A stretch of DNA of 64,000 bases from assembly GCA_902806575.1 (NCBI GenBank), contig CADCXD010000018.1, forward strand, positions 2,542,001-2,606,000, given 5' to 3'. The number at the start of each line of letters is the position of its first letter. Position 1 is the first letter of the stretch. This document shows, piece by piece, positions 1-11,051 of this stretch. The translations under genes were made by a program, and so were the position numbers. This stretch comes from Jackrogersella multiformis. Taxonomy: Eukaryota > Ascomycota > Sordariomycetes > Xylariales > Hypoxylaceae. The notes beneath the pieces are model-generated. The model saw nothing but the letters and a program-made list of their open reading frames with translations. It ran no database searches and had not been told where the DNA came from.

Positions 1-244
1 CATACGTGTAGATATACGGTCTTTGGCGTTGACGAATAGGAGGGCCTATAAGTCCTACGCCATCTGCAAGAGTGATATTGGAGTTGTGCAACACCACTCA
101 GAGCCTGATGCTCTCGGGCTCTCGAGGTGCCGTTTTTAAATTGCCAACTTTCTCCCCTATAATAATTAAGGGAAATAGTAATCCATTCCTAAACTTTCTA
201 GTTCAACAAATTCATCTAGCCGTCCATCTTCTTCCTGCATCACT
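1..244. other. Upstream flank of the Clr5/ankyrin gene
   Basis: Short non-coding flank, moderately AT-rich, ending just before the ATG at 245. No RNA gene or repeat is visible. It presumably holds the 5' leader and proximal promoter of the gene that starts at 245. Confidence 0.5.
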
Positions 245-3200
245 ATGCCACCCACTAAGCGCCCCTTCTCGGAACCTGAGGATGAATTATGGGAACAGAA
301 TGAAGGTGTCATTCGAAACCTCTATGAGGTCGAAAGAAAGACGCTCAAAGAGGTAAAGCAGATTATGGAGAGGGAACATGGTTTCCCTGTAATCCCGTAT
401 GTACACTGGTATTACGATGCCTTTTAATGAAGCTGTTAATAAGATCAACAGCCTTGCAACTTACGAGACGAAGCTTCGAGACGAGTTACACTTACGCAAG
501 AAACTCAAGAAGGCAGACTGGACTGCAGTGTACCAGCATCACATGGAAAGAGATGGTAAGGACACAGGAGTCTATCTCAATGGAACGCGTATTCCATGGA
601 AGAAGGCGTGGACAGAGATTAGAAGGTCGGGAGCTCGATCAGCAGACCATGGTAAGTAGCATACTTTCTCGAAATTGCACAGCATTGCCCGCTGCATTTC
701 TCGTCGTTTTGAAATATAAATAGCTTAAATATGACATAGGCCGAAATACTATGCTTCCGGTCGGCGTCGAGGTGAGAACACCATCTCCGATTGGACACAT
801 CTCGCGTCCTCCTTTGCCGGCGCACCAGGGACAATCGCTCGTTCATTCTTCTAAACCTTTGGCCTCTCCATTCATAACTCCATTTGAATCATCACCAACT
901 CCTATGATTCTCATTCATGGCTCTCAAAAGACGGCCCAGTTACCTTCAGGTCATCAACACTCCTGGCCCTTGATTTACGGGTTACATCAAGAGACTGATG
1001 CCGTCGATTGTTTCAAGCTTGCTTTAGAAAGCAATTCTATTGCTCTTGGTAATCTTCCGTCGGTCATGTTCAAAGATGAGATTCTTTGTAGGTATCCTAG
1101 ATCACAAATGGTATTGAAACCCGAACTAACGAGCGTGCTAGCTGTTGCCCATCAGTTGAACTTGGACTCCATGAGAGATCTCGTGGGCGCCAGGTTTGGC
1201 CTAAAGTTATCCGAGGCTTCAGGAATCGCACTTTCGTCACCCATGTTCTCCTTCTTGCAAGACCTGGGTCGTGTTCCCATGTCTTCGGTGCCTGCATTGA
1301 ATCTTGACGCCTATTATTTTCTGAACGAAGCTATCTATATGATTTCTAATGATCTCCTCGATTATATTAACCCCTTTGACCCATGCCACCGAATTGTCCA
1401 GGTTCTACTCAATCGAATACCCAAAACAATTCTACTTGGGCTGTTCCAGAGCGATCTTCCTACTATAAGGGCTACGTGGGAATTTCTAGCATACTATGCT
1501 GGGAATTATGGCTATAGGGATGACTTCGCCTTTTTTTTGGATGTCGGACTTCGACGCCGCAAATGGATCCTTCCTAGAGGGGCCTTATACCTTGCTTTTG
1601 CTGCTTCGATGGGTGCGCTTGATGTTGTTCGAAACCTATTAAAAGCCGGCATTCGCGCCGACGGTCGCCTCTATCGCAATGAACTCCCTGCTATTGTCGA
1701 AGCGGCTGCTACCGGGAATCTGGAATGCGTGATGCTGCTATTAGAAAACTGCGATGTTAACCGCGTCATATACGAAAACACTCACGCCGGTGTGGACTTT
1801 CTAATGAAAGAATCCAATATCAGCAGGTTTCTCTCTATCTTAGTAGATAGGGGGTTTACTACTCCTCTGAAACGAGACCATCAATACCTAGCAAACTCTT
1901 TCAGGGAAATGAAACATGGTATGCTCAGAGTCAATTTTGATATTGGGCATGAGTCGCATAGCCAAGTATTGGACATGCTCTTAGACAACGGCGCCAATAT
2001 CGACGCAATAGAAGAGTATGATAGCAGACCAGAATTAAATTATTTTCATAATCGGAAACAGATTTCTATAGAGTGGCGCCTCACACTCTTAGAACGGAGT
2101 TATTACAGGGATATGGATCTCTTTCGTAAATTAGCTCCATACAGCACCAAAGCAATTGGCCGTATTCATCGGCCAGATATTTGCCTTTCGGCAAAACAAG
2201 GCAGGGAATGTCTGGGCGAGTATTTGATGTCTCAACCAGAAGACTATAATTTCAACAGAATGGCATTTTTGGAATTGGTTCTCGCCGAACAGTTCTTGGC
2301 GGGAAATGTGGACATCGATGTCGATGTTGTTCGAGGACTCATCGAATTTGGAGTCAGTCCAGAACTTGCTTCACTATCGCTCGATGCCACCTTTCTTCTT
2401 TACCATCTTGTGCGTAAGGCCAATACAAATGGCTTTAACGAGGGTAATTTTGTTGCTACCTTAACGTTACTTATTCAATCAGGGGCAAACATGAACCAGG
2501 AAGTCCTAGAAGCCAGTGTAGAGAGTCAAGGAATCGACATTTTATTAATTCTCTATCGCCACGGTGCCGAAATAAACAAACACGGCGCGGCAGCTTTGTC
2601 CAGAGCAGCTCGTCTCGACAACTACGAAGCTGTTTCATGGTTGTTGGAGGCTGGCGTGGATATCAACGCTACAGTCAACATGGGAATTGAATCTTGGAGT
2701 ATCATTGCATTGGCAAGCAGTCAAGTCGGATTCCAACCTAGCCTGGAATTTTACCATCTTGTTCGACGGTTGACACCCTCAGCAAATTACGACATGCTCG
2801 AATACTTGATTGATTGTGGCGCTATGTTAAAGAAAAACCCACACGATCTATCAAGCTCTAAAGTATCCATATTGGATGTCTGCATTTACCCTGATGACGG
2901 TCAGGATGTTCCCAGGCAAAAGCTAGAGATCTTTGAACTGTTTCTTAGGCATGGTGCGCCGATTAGAGATTGCTGTGCGCTCGCATCTCTGATTTTATAC
3001 GGTGCCCCTGACGAGTTAATCCAGGAGGTTTTAGAGGCAGGTGTTGACATCCACGCATATTCTAGAGGTTCTTCTTTTACATACACTCCTATTCAAGCCG
3101 CAGCTGCCCGAGGTAACAAGGCTTTGGTTGATCAACTATTACGCAGTGGTGTTAATGTGAACCAGCCCGCGTTTGATTATAATGGGCAAACAGCTCTTCA

Positions 3201-3699
3201 AGCTGCTTGCAGTTGGAACCCGATGTCACCGCTCCAAAAGGGGGACAAAATAAAGTTCATACAGTTCTTGATTGAGAAAGGCGCAGACATAATGGCTCCT
3301 GCATCAAGTAATGGATTCAATGCCCTGGAAGCCGCTGCTGACGAGGGTGACATGGAGACCGCGCTGTTCTTAATTTACAAAGGAGCTAACCCGAACGCAC
3401 TTCCTGCCAAAGCATTTGAGCTGTACGCCTTGGATGTAGCAGCGATAAGCGGCAGGCTTGATACGGTCCAGTTCCTATTAAACGTCGGGGCTCTTAGCCA
3501 TATTCGAGGACAAACTGGGTACGACGGGGCAATTCGAGAGGCAGAAGCAAGGGGGCATTTCGCCGTCGCTGATTTGATACGGCGACATGTAGAGGATGAC
3601 ATCAAGGTGTATGGTACGAATCTCGCGATGACATTCTATGACGAGGTAGCCGAAGAAGCTAGTGATTTGGACAAGATATCCGAAGAAGATAGTAGTTAG
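245..3699 (+). CDS. Clr5-domain protein with C-terminal ankyrin repeats
   Basis: Three exons, 245..396, 452..651 and 740..3699, join in phase to 1103 residues. Both introns are GT-AG (55 and 88 nt). The first splice restores a Clr5 domain (about residues 10-75). It has a helix with ELWEQN and IRNLY, then HGFP, then a YETKLRDELHLRKKLKK segment rich in Arg and Lys. The Clr5 domain is a fungal N-terminal module named after S. pombe Clr5, a silencing factor. The rest is a long helical-repeat region with recognisable ankyrin units, for example near residue 409 (GALDVVRNLLKAG), 898 (TPIQAAAARGNKALVDQLL), 977 and 1013. The C-terminus is acidic. It is probably a nuclear or protein-binding scaffold, but the exact role is unknown. 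Proteins of this layout are numerous and fast-evolving in filamentous fungi. The ATG at 245 gives an intact Clr5 domain. Domain calls are firm; function is not. Confidence 0.88.
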
Positions 3700-4218
3700 G
3701 ATGATTAGGTGAGGTTCTTGATTATGGTATTACTGGAGTTTTGGGGATCTATTGTTTAATAAGGGTCGCGTACATGAGGTCTTGCAATAACTATATTCTG
3801 ATTAACTGATAGGTACTACACATAATATCAAGGCTTATTTATCGTATAAGAGGTCGTCAGCACCGTAAGAATTTCAAATATAATCATTGCTATAATATGT
3901 GCTAATAGATCTCTAGGTATCCAGGTATATACCTATAGATGGCATGTTTTATTTGTTCGGGGTCATAGGCATATTGGATTTTCGTATATAGGCGTTCAAT
4001 TAGAAAAGGAGTAAGCGAAAAGGGGTAAGAGACGCAACTAATTATGCGATCCAATCCGGTCACTGCAGGAGTTTATTAGGCAAGACTTATATAAACCAGA
4101 GGAAATGCATGTCCGAGTTGTTCATGTACTGTATAATATCGTATGTGAGCAACGGTTGAAGTCGACATGAAGCAGTTAAGCAACAGGATATCTTAATTTT
4201 GTTTCGAAGCTGTACTAC
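3700..4218. other. Convergent intergenic region between Clr5/ankyrin gene and acr3
   Basis: AT-rich 3' flanks of two convergent genes. It should contain both transcript ends. No gene, RNA or repeat is visible beyond scattered TAGGTA/ATACCT fragments near 3930. Confidence 0.5.
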
Positions 4219-5600
4219 TCAGTCCTTCCAGTCCCATCTATTGCCGATTAATTTGACGACATACACTAGCCCCAACAGCACCGGTACCTCAATAAGAGGC
4301 CCCACTGTAGCTGCCAGAGCCTGGTCGCTATTAGGACCATAGGTCGCGATGGCCACAGCAATGGCGAGCTCGAAATTGTTACTGGCAGCGGTGAAGCTCT
4401 GGGTGGCACCGAGGGCGTAGCCGAACCCGAACCGGTACGTCGTCCACAGAGTCAAGAAGAAGATGACGACGAAGTATACGATGAGCGGGACGGTAACTCG
4501 CAGAACGGATACAATCTGGTGGACAACTTGCTGACCCTGGTAGGCGAACAGGACCAGAATCGTGTATAGCAAGCCGATCAGAGACCAAGGGGCGGCGAAT
4601 CTTAGGAAGACACGCTCGTACCATTGCGGACCAGCCAAAGCGCGGAGTCCAAAACGTGATAGCATAGCCGCGCCTAAAGGGATACCGAGAAAGACCCCCA
4701 CACTAGTTGCGACGACCTCATACGAGATGTCAAGCGGGCCGGATTCGTGGCTAATCACACGAATGAACAAGACCGCCAACGGGGCGAATAGCACCATTTG
4801 GAGGATGGAGTTGATGGCCACGAGAATGGCACAATACTCGTTATTGCCGCCAGCTAGACCTGTCCATATTAGTACCTTTGGTGGTTGGTTAGTGCTTATG
4901 TTCGATATTGGCAGAGTTTTTGGTGTGTTCATACCATTGCGATGCATCTACCCAAGCCTACTAAGATCAAACCAGTACGAAGCTCGGGCTTATCAGGCAA
5001 GCATGCCCAAGCAAGTGCTAGCTGCAGTCAGGATCTGTGTTAGTTAAATTTTATAAAAATATGAAGGCTGTTCAAGTTGCCAAAAAAAAACCAAGGTTAC
5101 GAACCATTAGGAACGGAGCAACTATCCAGTTCATGAATATGCTGAATGCAATCTGTTTCCAGATACCACGATGTGAGAATACCTCATGCAAGGTTTCGTA
5201 CCGGACCTTGCATAATATAGGATACATCATGACAAGCAGACCGATAGCTATATGTGCCGTCAGTTAACGGAAATCAAATTATCGGCCGTGAAACATAGGG
5301 GGGAAGCCTACCTATTGGCACCGAGACGCCAACGAATTTGCCTTTCTCCAGGGCATCAGCCGTCCCAGGTACAAAGTTACCGAGCAGGATGCCGATGACC
5401 ATCGCAAGTAGGATCCATACGGCAAGGAAGCGATCTAGCCAGCCGAGTGATTTGAACGCAGACTGTTTCGGTGAAGCTGCTGAAGCCTCGGATTGCTCCT
5501 CCGCACCGATACCCTTCTCTGTGTCGGTATTTGATGTGGGACGGATGTAGACTTCTCCCGCAATGGGGAGATCGGGATCGGCTTTCATGTGTCCTCCCAT
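4219..5600 (-). CDS. acr3: Arsenite efflux transporter, ACR3 family
   Basis: Four exons on the minus strand, 5600..5312, 5247..5105, 5021..4935 and 4875..4219, join in phase to 391 residues, the usual size for Acr3. The family expels arsenite (and antimonite in some members) across the plasma membrane and has ten membrane helices. A hydrophilic N-terminus of about 55 residues is followed by hydrophobic helices. The reconstructed sequence has the conserved RCIAMVLIW segment with the family's Cys (about residue 170) and the NNFELAIA helix with its conserved Glu (about residue 342); both residues are needed for transport in characterised Acr3 proteins. Intron 2 uses a weaker donor (GTTCGT), the only one that keeps phase. 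No arsenate reductase or ArsH lies in this window, so the gene stands alone. It shares a roughly 1.2 kb upstream region with the divergent R-SNARE gene. Family assignment is secure. Confidence 0.95.
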
Positions 5601-6045
5601 GGTCGACGATACGAAAAATTTAATACTTTATGGCATTCGCCTTGCTTCGCCACCACTCGTCCTCACGTTGTAGATGTCTTCTCGCTTTAACGGCGGTGAC
5701 GAAAATCGAGCCTCGAAGCTCCCTAGTACAGCGAAAAGGCACTGGCTTCTTCCTGATTCCGAAAGAGATAATAATCTATGACTTTTGAAGATTTGCAGAA
5801 GCCTAGAGCGGACCTATACATATCAGAGAAGAAAATTCTTAGTGGAATTAGCCTCGAACAAGGTGGTTATTTTTTGAGGGGTCCAATCAGAAGAGGAGTC
5901 ATAACTCCCATTTCTTTAGTGGATCGTTCCGGGCCGCATCCTATGCTCCCCGATCGACTCGGTATTCTCCACTCTGTACCTAGATATACGTAGTACTTCG
6001 GAGCCCGGTTCGTCGTACAAGATGTGCTCTATTCGCATACCGGCC

Positions 6046-6061
6046 CGGGTCAAGTGACCCG
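6046..6061. promoter_or_regulatory. Inverted repeat CGGGTCA-N2-TGACCCG
   Basis: Seven-base perfect inverted arms separated by two bases, in the acr3/R-SNARE divergent region about 450 bp upstream of the acr3 ATG. The form resembles a dimeric transcription-factor site. Function is inferred only from symmetry and position. Confidence 0.3.
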
Positions 6062-6224
6062 CATCCGCAGATTATCACCGGGAATCTAGTAGGCATATTT
6101 AACTGCATCAAGCTATTGAAGTTACATACCTGTAGTAGATGGATGACAAGAGTATTTTACATGAAGTCTTCGTTATAATTCGGCATCGAAAATCCAAACT
6201 GAAAGATATAATCATATTATTTGA

Positions 6225-6236
6225 AGATTATAATCT
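6225..6236. promoter_or_regulatory. Perfect 12-bp palindrome AGATTATAATCT
   Basis: A perfect palindrome about 625 bp upstream of the acr3 start, inside an AT-rich stretch that holds further ATAATC/GATTAT copies (6207-6245). It resembles, with one central base fewer, the pseudo-palindrome reported for Yap8 at yeast ACR3. AT-rich DNA gives such palindromes by chance, so this is only a candidate. Confidence 0.2.
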
Positions 6237-6580
6237 ATGATTACACGATAACTGACTCGTATAGTCACAGCGGTGACCCTGTTGATTTCAAATTCTGAGC
6301 TCCTCGACAACGTTGGTTGAGCTAAAGGTAATCATTTTAGGGCCGAGTATTTGCAACCCCTCTGCAGTGAATTTTCGTGTATAAATACTAGAAGGAACAC
6401 TGGAAGCTTTATTGTCAATTTAGTACCTAGTTGTAACTGAAAAAAGAGTTGATTTTCATGGATGGCTGTATCAGTGAAAATACCTGTTCATTTGCACAAT
6501 TCTGCCCGAGTTGGAGCGAGAGGCACTAAGCCCAGTTCGTAGGCTTGTACGCCACACGCGGTGGGGAAACCTGGAACCAC

Positions 6581-6606
6581 TAGGTACCTAGGTACATGCC
6601 TAGGGT
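6581..6606. repeat. TACCTAGGTA-family motif
   Basis: Copies of the palindromic TAGGTACCTAGGTA motif that recurs in most intergenic spaces of this window. Confidence 0.7.
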
Positions 6607-6836
6607 GGCAGGGTGGTAAACTTTAGCTAGAACTCAGATGGATCAAACCCAACACTCGGGAACTGCTGACTTAAACCTTGGAACCGTCTCCATTTCTAAG
6701 TTCTTCTCCCCTAAATATTCCTCCCATGAGTTATCAGATTATTTAATCCAACAACGTCAAGAGTTATGAGTACTACCCGAGTGTAATCAATTAATCGCAC
6801 TCTAGACTAGGAACTTTAAGAAGTACAGCATTCGCG

Positions 6837-7617
6837 ATGGCGTCTTCGTCGACACCTCAAACTCCACTCCTCTAGTGCGTCTCGATCCATCTTACCCTTA
6901 ATACCCGTCGAAAAAGAAGAAGGGAGCCAATAGACTAACACGCGCAGCTCGTGCATCGCGCACCATTCCACCATCCTGGCCGAATGCACCACCTCGGCCT
7001 CCTCGCAGACCTCGTCGCTCGCCTCCCTCATCCTCCCCAAGATCGGCCATGACGCCCCGCAGAAGCTCACCTACACCCACGGCTCCCACCACATCCACTA
7101 CATATCGGAGGCGCCGTCGTCGCACGCGGGCAACCCGTCAGCGGGCGGGCTGACGTTCCTTGTGGTGGCGGACTCGTCGCTGGGGCGGCGCGTGCCCTTC
7201 GGGTTCCTGTTCGAGATCCGGAAGCGGTTCCTAGACGAGTTCGGCGCCGACGCCGCCGACTTCGCCGACATGCCCAACTACGGCGCCGGCAGCTTCAACG
7301 CCGAGCTCAAGGGCCTGATGGTCGAGTTCGGCACCACGGCCGGCGGCCGCGACGACGCCATCACCAACGTCCAGCGCGAGATCGACGACGTGCGCGGCAT
7401 CATGACCCGCAACATCGAGGGCCTGCTGGAGAGGGGCGAGCGCATAGACCTGCTGGTCGACAAGACGGACCGCCTCGGCGGCAGCGCCCGCGAGTTCAGG
7501 GTGCGGAGCCGCGGCCTCAAGAGGCAGATGTGGTGGAAGAACGTCAAGCTGATGGCGCTGCTCGTCATAGTGTTCACCTTGATCATCGTGTCCATCGTGA
7601 TCGCAGTCAAGAACTAA
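6837..7617 (+). CDS. nyv1: R-SNARE, VAMP7/Nyv1-type longin protein
   Basis: Two exons, 6837..6874 and 6948..7617, join in phase to 235 residues across a 73-nt GT-AG intron. The N-terminal part (about residues 8-120) reads as a longin domain, opening with SCIAHHSTILAE. A SNARE motif (about 140-200) follows with NVQREIDDVRGIMTRNI and the zero-layer Arg in LLERGERIDLL. A C-terminal membrane anchor (about 212-232, ALLVIVFTLIIVSIVIA) and a two-residue lumenal tail end the protein. R-SNAREs of this class pair with Q-SNAREs for fusion at endosomes and the vacuole. The gene is far more GC-rich at third positions than its neighbours, which creates long spurious frames on the other strand. Assignment to the longin R-SNARE class is firm; the choice between Nyv1-like and another VAMP7 paralogue is less so. 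Confidence 0.92.
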
Positions 7618-8122
7618 CGTTCTATTCTGTTCTGTTCTATTTCCTTTTTTTAAAGGCTCGGTGGTGTTCGTGCGAGGGACTACCAGACAAATCATATTTA
7701 TCACAGGTGGGCGGGGTGTCTCTTAGTTCGAGCCGGCATTGTACTTTTACGGGCGTTTTTCCCCCGCTGGGCTTGAATAAGTTGGGGAAAGCGAAGTTAT
7801 CACAGCTCACGGGAACAGCAGCTAGCACTATCCCCTTTGATGGGGTCGATACCCGAGCCTGATGGGGTTGATTAGGGACTATTCTAGGCGTCTTCTGCAC
7901 ATATATCTTGTAAATACATATTGTACTCCTAGCCGCAAACAGATTGTTCCAAGTTGAAGGCGCCCTACGTTTCCATGATAGTAGTGAAAAGGACCTTATC
8001 ACCGTTGCATTGTACGATGGTAAAATGCGCTCTGTAGAGTTGGTTACAGCTTGGTTACTTCTTTCTTCATACAATAGACCCCTATGAACTTCCATCAATG
8101 TGCCTAAAACAAATGTGACTCC
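7618..8122. other. 3' flank of the R-SNARE gene
   Basis: Non-coding sequence downstream of the R-SNARE stop. A 153-codon open frame on the minus strand (7637..8098) lacks any recognisable domain and is probably chance. Nothing else is visible. Confidence 0.45.
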
Positions 8123-8392
8123 TCATAACATAGCCGGAATAGTTCCATCGGCTCTCCTCTGCGCGTCCTGATAAGCGTAACCATGCGCGACGGGACTGGT
8201 TAGTCCTACGGCATCAAGCACGAACGGCGACCTCCGTAACCTCTGGGTAAAGAACACCGGGTGCAGATTCGAAGCGTCTCTTGCTGCTACTTGTGATATC
8301 GTAGTCGGCGCCGAAGAATAGGGGACCGGCGCAGCGACACTCCGTGGCATGTGACTGATACGCGGCGGAGGTTGGATTACGGAGACCGGCAT
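8123..8392 (-). CDS. Doubtful small hypothetical protein
   Basis: An ATG-initiated frame of 89 codons, rich in Pro, Ser, Ala and Val at the start (MPVSVIQPPPR) with no recognised domain. The frame stays open upstream to an in-frame TAG near 8510, immediately after which a splice acceptor could lie. It may therefore be the last exon of a short spliced gene. The ATG and donor near 8621 did not join to it in phase with the acceptors I tried. It may equally be a chance frame. Confidence 0.2.
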   Translation of the reverse strand: MPVSVIQPPPRISHMPRSVAAPVPYSSAPTTISQVAARDASNLHPVFFTQRLRRSPFVLDAVGLTSPVAHGYAYQDAQRRADGTIPAML

Positions 8393-9287
8393 CGGATCGG
8401 ATTCCTGGAAATGCAATTGCTGATGCGATGGATTTAAAGATGGGACATTGGAGTCTTGATGTAGTCTTTGAGCTAGAAATGGATTCGCTGCGTTAGACGG
8501 CCGAGCGAGCTAGAGTTATGGAGTTAGCAAAGGTGGGAATGGATCATGCTATTGTACCGAGACAGTGAGATAGGAGGGAGGTAGGTATTTAGGAGGGTAG
8601 ACTAACCCGAGGTCCAATTCCAATGTCGTCATCCCCACGTGGAGATAAGGCAGGGTGCTTCGAGCCGAATACCTGCGAAATTGAGTGACGCAACATCATC
8701 GTTTGTTCAATGATAACTAGAAACTAGAGGGAAAGGGAGGTAAGTGAAATTATGGAAATAAATAACAAGTGCAATTGAAATCGATTCGGGAATTCGGAGT
8801 TATTTCGCCTATGATGCTCGATGTAAACCAATTCCAATCACCTCCAAGTGCAAGTCGCAAGGATGAAGTAACAAGTCCTCCACAACTCCGCACTTCTCAA
8901 GACTTTAGCAAGGAGCTCAGTTCCCGGCTATTCCATTAGGTATGGTACCTACCTCATATTGGGGCAACATGTACGTACCTATGTATGTAGGTATGTACCT
9001 AGGTAGGTACATGGACATGTTCTATTCCCTGTTGGACATCATGATCTATGAATATTTACTTGTTCAGTTACTCACTTGGGCACCTAGGCAGATATAAAAA
9101 ACGAGTTAACGATTCTATCATCTACCAATGGCGGATGGGAAGATTCAAATCAATGGAGAAATGACTTTTCGATATGGCTTGTTACTTGGCTACTTTGCTT
9201 GAATTTCATGTCCTTAAGCACTCGATTTGACAACATGTAGAACAGAAATCGTCAATATATTATTATATCGTCTAGTCTTTCGTCCAT
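8393..9287. other. Intergenic region
   Basis: Mostly AT-rich DNA with a cluster of TACCTAGGTA-like copies at 8971..9012. No gene with recognisable content apart from the possible upstream part of the doubtful ORF ending at 8123. Confidence 0.45.
8971..9012. repeat. TACCTAGGTA-family cluster
   Basis: Several overlapping GTACCTA, GTAGGTA and TACCTAGGTAGGTAC copies in about 40 bp. Confidence 0.7.
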
Positions 9288-10547
9288 TCATGATGTCGCC
9301 TTTTTTCCTTTCCGCCGCGATGTCTTCTTTTCGGCCTCTTTCCCTTTATTGATCGTGTCCACCAAGGCGTCTATCTCCTCAGCTTTCTCTGCTTCCTTCT
9401 TCTCCTTTTCTTCCGCCTCTTGACGCTTCTTTTCCAAGGCCCTCCGTGCAGCCTGGTCTTTCTCGGTCTTTTCGATGAGCTTGTCGCTTGCTTCCCACAG
9501 CTTCTTCGCTACATCTTCGTCTTTTACGTCTTTCCTTGCAAAATCGACCTCTATGCACTCCTTAATGAGCCTGCCACCTCCTCTGCCCAGTTCTGGGTCC
9601 ATTGCAGCGTGAAGGATAGATTGGGCACCCATTTCCGGGCTCTTTAAGAAAAACCAAGGGACTAGGTAAGAAGATAGATAGATCATTAAACCCCATAATG
9701 TGCCGCGGGTCAACCACTGCCGCATCCCGGGCGTGCGTGTAAATCCAGGGTCGGCAAAGATGACTCGGGAGCTCATTGGAAGCTTGTCTGGCCGTTCGTA
9801 CGCATCCAGATGTTTCTGGAAGGCCTGTCCGAACACCATCAACGCCAGCTTGCTTCTGGCATAGGCTTTCCCTGGAGACCATTCCTTTTTCTTCAACTCG
9901 TTGTTGAGCGACGGGGATCGAATGTAAGATGAGCATGTCGGAAGGATTACTCGTACGTCGCGGTCGAAAGGCTGAGCTCGTATGGCTGGGCTTAGAATCC
10001 CCAATAAATGGAAATTGGCGAGATAATTCACCATCCACGTCTCCTCGATCCCTTCCTCTGTCTCTACGCGTTCCTTCCCAGGAGGCGTAAGGGTGGCTGC
10101 GCATAGAATAATCATGTCTAGCCGCCTCGCAGGTGCATTGTCGATCCACTTCGTAGCGAATTGGCGAATGCTATGCAGGGAGGCGAGGTCGACGTGCTCC
10201 GCGTATATCATCTGGTTGTTCGTCTGTTGGCGCAGCTCTCCGATGTAGTCTGCGAGGAAGGGGTTCGACGGGGGCAGGCGGGTTAAGAGCACGATCTGCG
10301 CGCCACGTTGGGCCAAATTTCGAGCTACGGCAGCGCCTATACCTGAGGTCCCGCCGGTTATCATGACCACCCGTCCATGCATTTTGCGATCCGTTAAAGT
10401 TCTGGCGCCGCTGCAGTACCGCTTTAGGACGTAGAGGAATCCGGCAACAAGCACGATCTGGAACAACGTCCACGGATCGCGCGCCCAGCCGGGCACCCAC
10501 TTCGGGGGGCCATGAACGAAGGTGTCCCAAAGGAATGGGATAGGCAT
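9288..10547 (-). CDS. Membrane-anchored short-chain dehydrogenase/reductase, retinol-dehydrogenase-like
   Basis: Single exon of 419 residues from an ATG at 10547. A hydrophobic segment (about residues 27-42, TLFQIVLVAGFLYVL) precedes a Rossmann fold. The cofactor loop TGGTSGIG is at 64-71 and the catalytic YARSK motif has Tyr229 and Lys233. A Ser in the TCSSY segment (about 205-207) is a candidate third catalytic residue. The C-terminal 60-70 residues form a charged Lys/Glu-rich coiled-coil tail. The layout resembles fungal relatives of RDH/Env9-type enzymes found on lipid droplets or ER, which reduce or oxidise lipid-like alcohols and ketones with NADP(H). The substrate cannot be read from sequence. 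It is divergent to the G-patch gene across about 500 bp. Confidence 0.9.
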   Translation of the reverse strand: MPIPFLWDTFVHGPPKWVPGWARDPWTLFQIVLVAGFLYVLKRYCSGARTLTDRKMHGRVVMITGGTSGIGAAVARNLAQRGAQIVLLTRLPPSNPFLADYIGELRQQTNNQMIYAEHVDLASLHSIRQFATKWIDNAPARRLDMIILCAATLTPPGKERVETEEGIEETWMVNYLANFHLLGILSPAIRAQPFDRDVRVILPTCSSYIRSPSLNNELKKKEWSPGKAYARSKLALMVFGQAFQKHLDAYERPDKLPMSSRVIFADPGFTRTPGMRQWLTRGTLWGLMIYLSSYLVPWFFLKSPEMGAQSILHAAMDPELGRGGGRLIKECIEVDFARKDVKDEDVAKKLWEASDKLIEKTEKDQAARRALEKKRQEAEEKEKKEAEKAEEIDALVDTINKGKEAEKKTSRRKGKKATS

Positions 10548-11051
10548 AATAATTTAATAGAGATGAAAGGAGTATTGAAGGAGAGAAATTAATGAAGAAA
10601 ACTTAGTTGACCGAAGCATCCATTCCTAAGATTTGTAATGTACCTGGGTAGAATAGAATAGGTACCTAGGTAGGTACATAGAATACGTAAACTGTAATAC
10701 AGGGGGCTTCCAAGGTTCACGGCAACTTTTTCCCCCTTCTACAGGCTGACAGCTGGAGGTACCTAAAAAAGTAATAGTGGACGTCAGGGGTGACAGATCG
10801 GAAATGCAAGGCTGAAGATGCTAAGTATTGTGGATCCATTTTAATACTTGATCCCTGCATCTCTAATTTCGCCTCATCACTCATGATCACTGGCACCTAA
10901 ACTGCTACATCATCAACCTTTCTTACTTATAACTTTTCAACTTTTTCTTTTCATTTTCATTTTCCACTTTCACCAAAACCCTGACATACCGAATTCAAAA
11001 CCGCCCACAATCGTGATTGATATTAGATGGGAACAATCATTAGAAGCTAAA
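10548..11051. other. Divergent promoter region of the SDR and G-patch genes
   Basis: About 500 bp with one TACCTAGGTA-type copy (10660..10679) and a pyrimidine-rich stretch (10917-10980) just before the G-patch start, as is common in fungal promoters. No ORF of note. Confidence 0.5.
10660..10679. repeat. TACCTAGGTA-family motif
   Basis: AGGTACCTAGGTAGGTAC copy within the divergent promoter region. Confidence 0.65.

Larger units (their letters stand above)
5601..6836. other. Divergent upstream region of acr3 and the R-SNARE gene
   Basis: About 1.2 kb between two divergent starts. It holds two inverted-repeat elements (6046..6061 and 6225..6236), a GC-rich patch near 5930-6070, and a TACCTAGGTA copy near 6581-6604. 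No convincing ORF is present; the 71-codon open frame at 5778 has no recognisable features. Confidence 0.5.

Noticed and set aside
5990..6070. GC-rich patch similar in parts to 35410-35475 (both have CGGAGCCCG near CGTCG)
   Set aside because: Considered as remnants of one transposon family, but shared sequence is under ten bases and no terminal repeats or target duplications are visible.
7231..7704. 157-codon minus-strand frame over the R-SNARE gene
   Set aside because: Shadow of the GC-rich R-SNARE exon; sequence is low-complexity with no family resemblance.
7637..8098. 153-codon minus-strand frame
   Set aside because: Lies in the 3' flank of the R-SNARE gene. No domain, no supporting splice signals and mixed composition.
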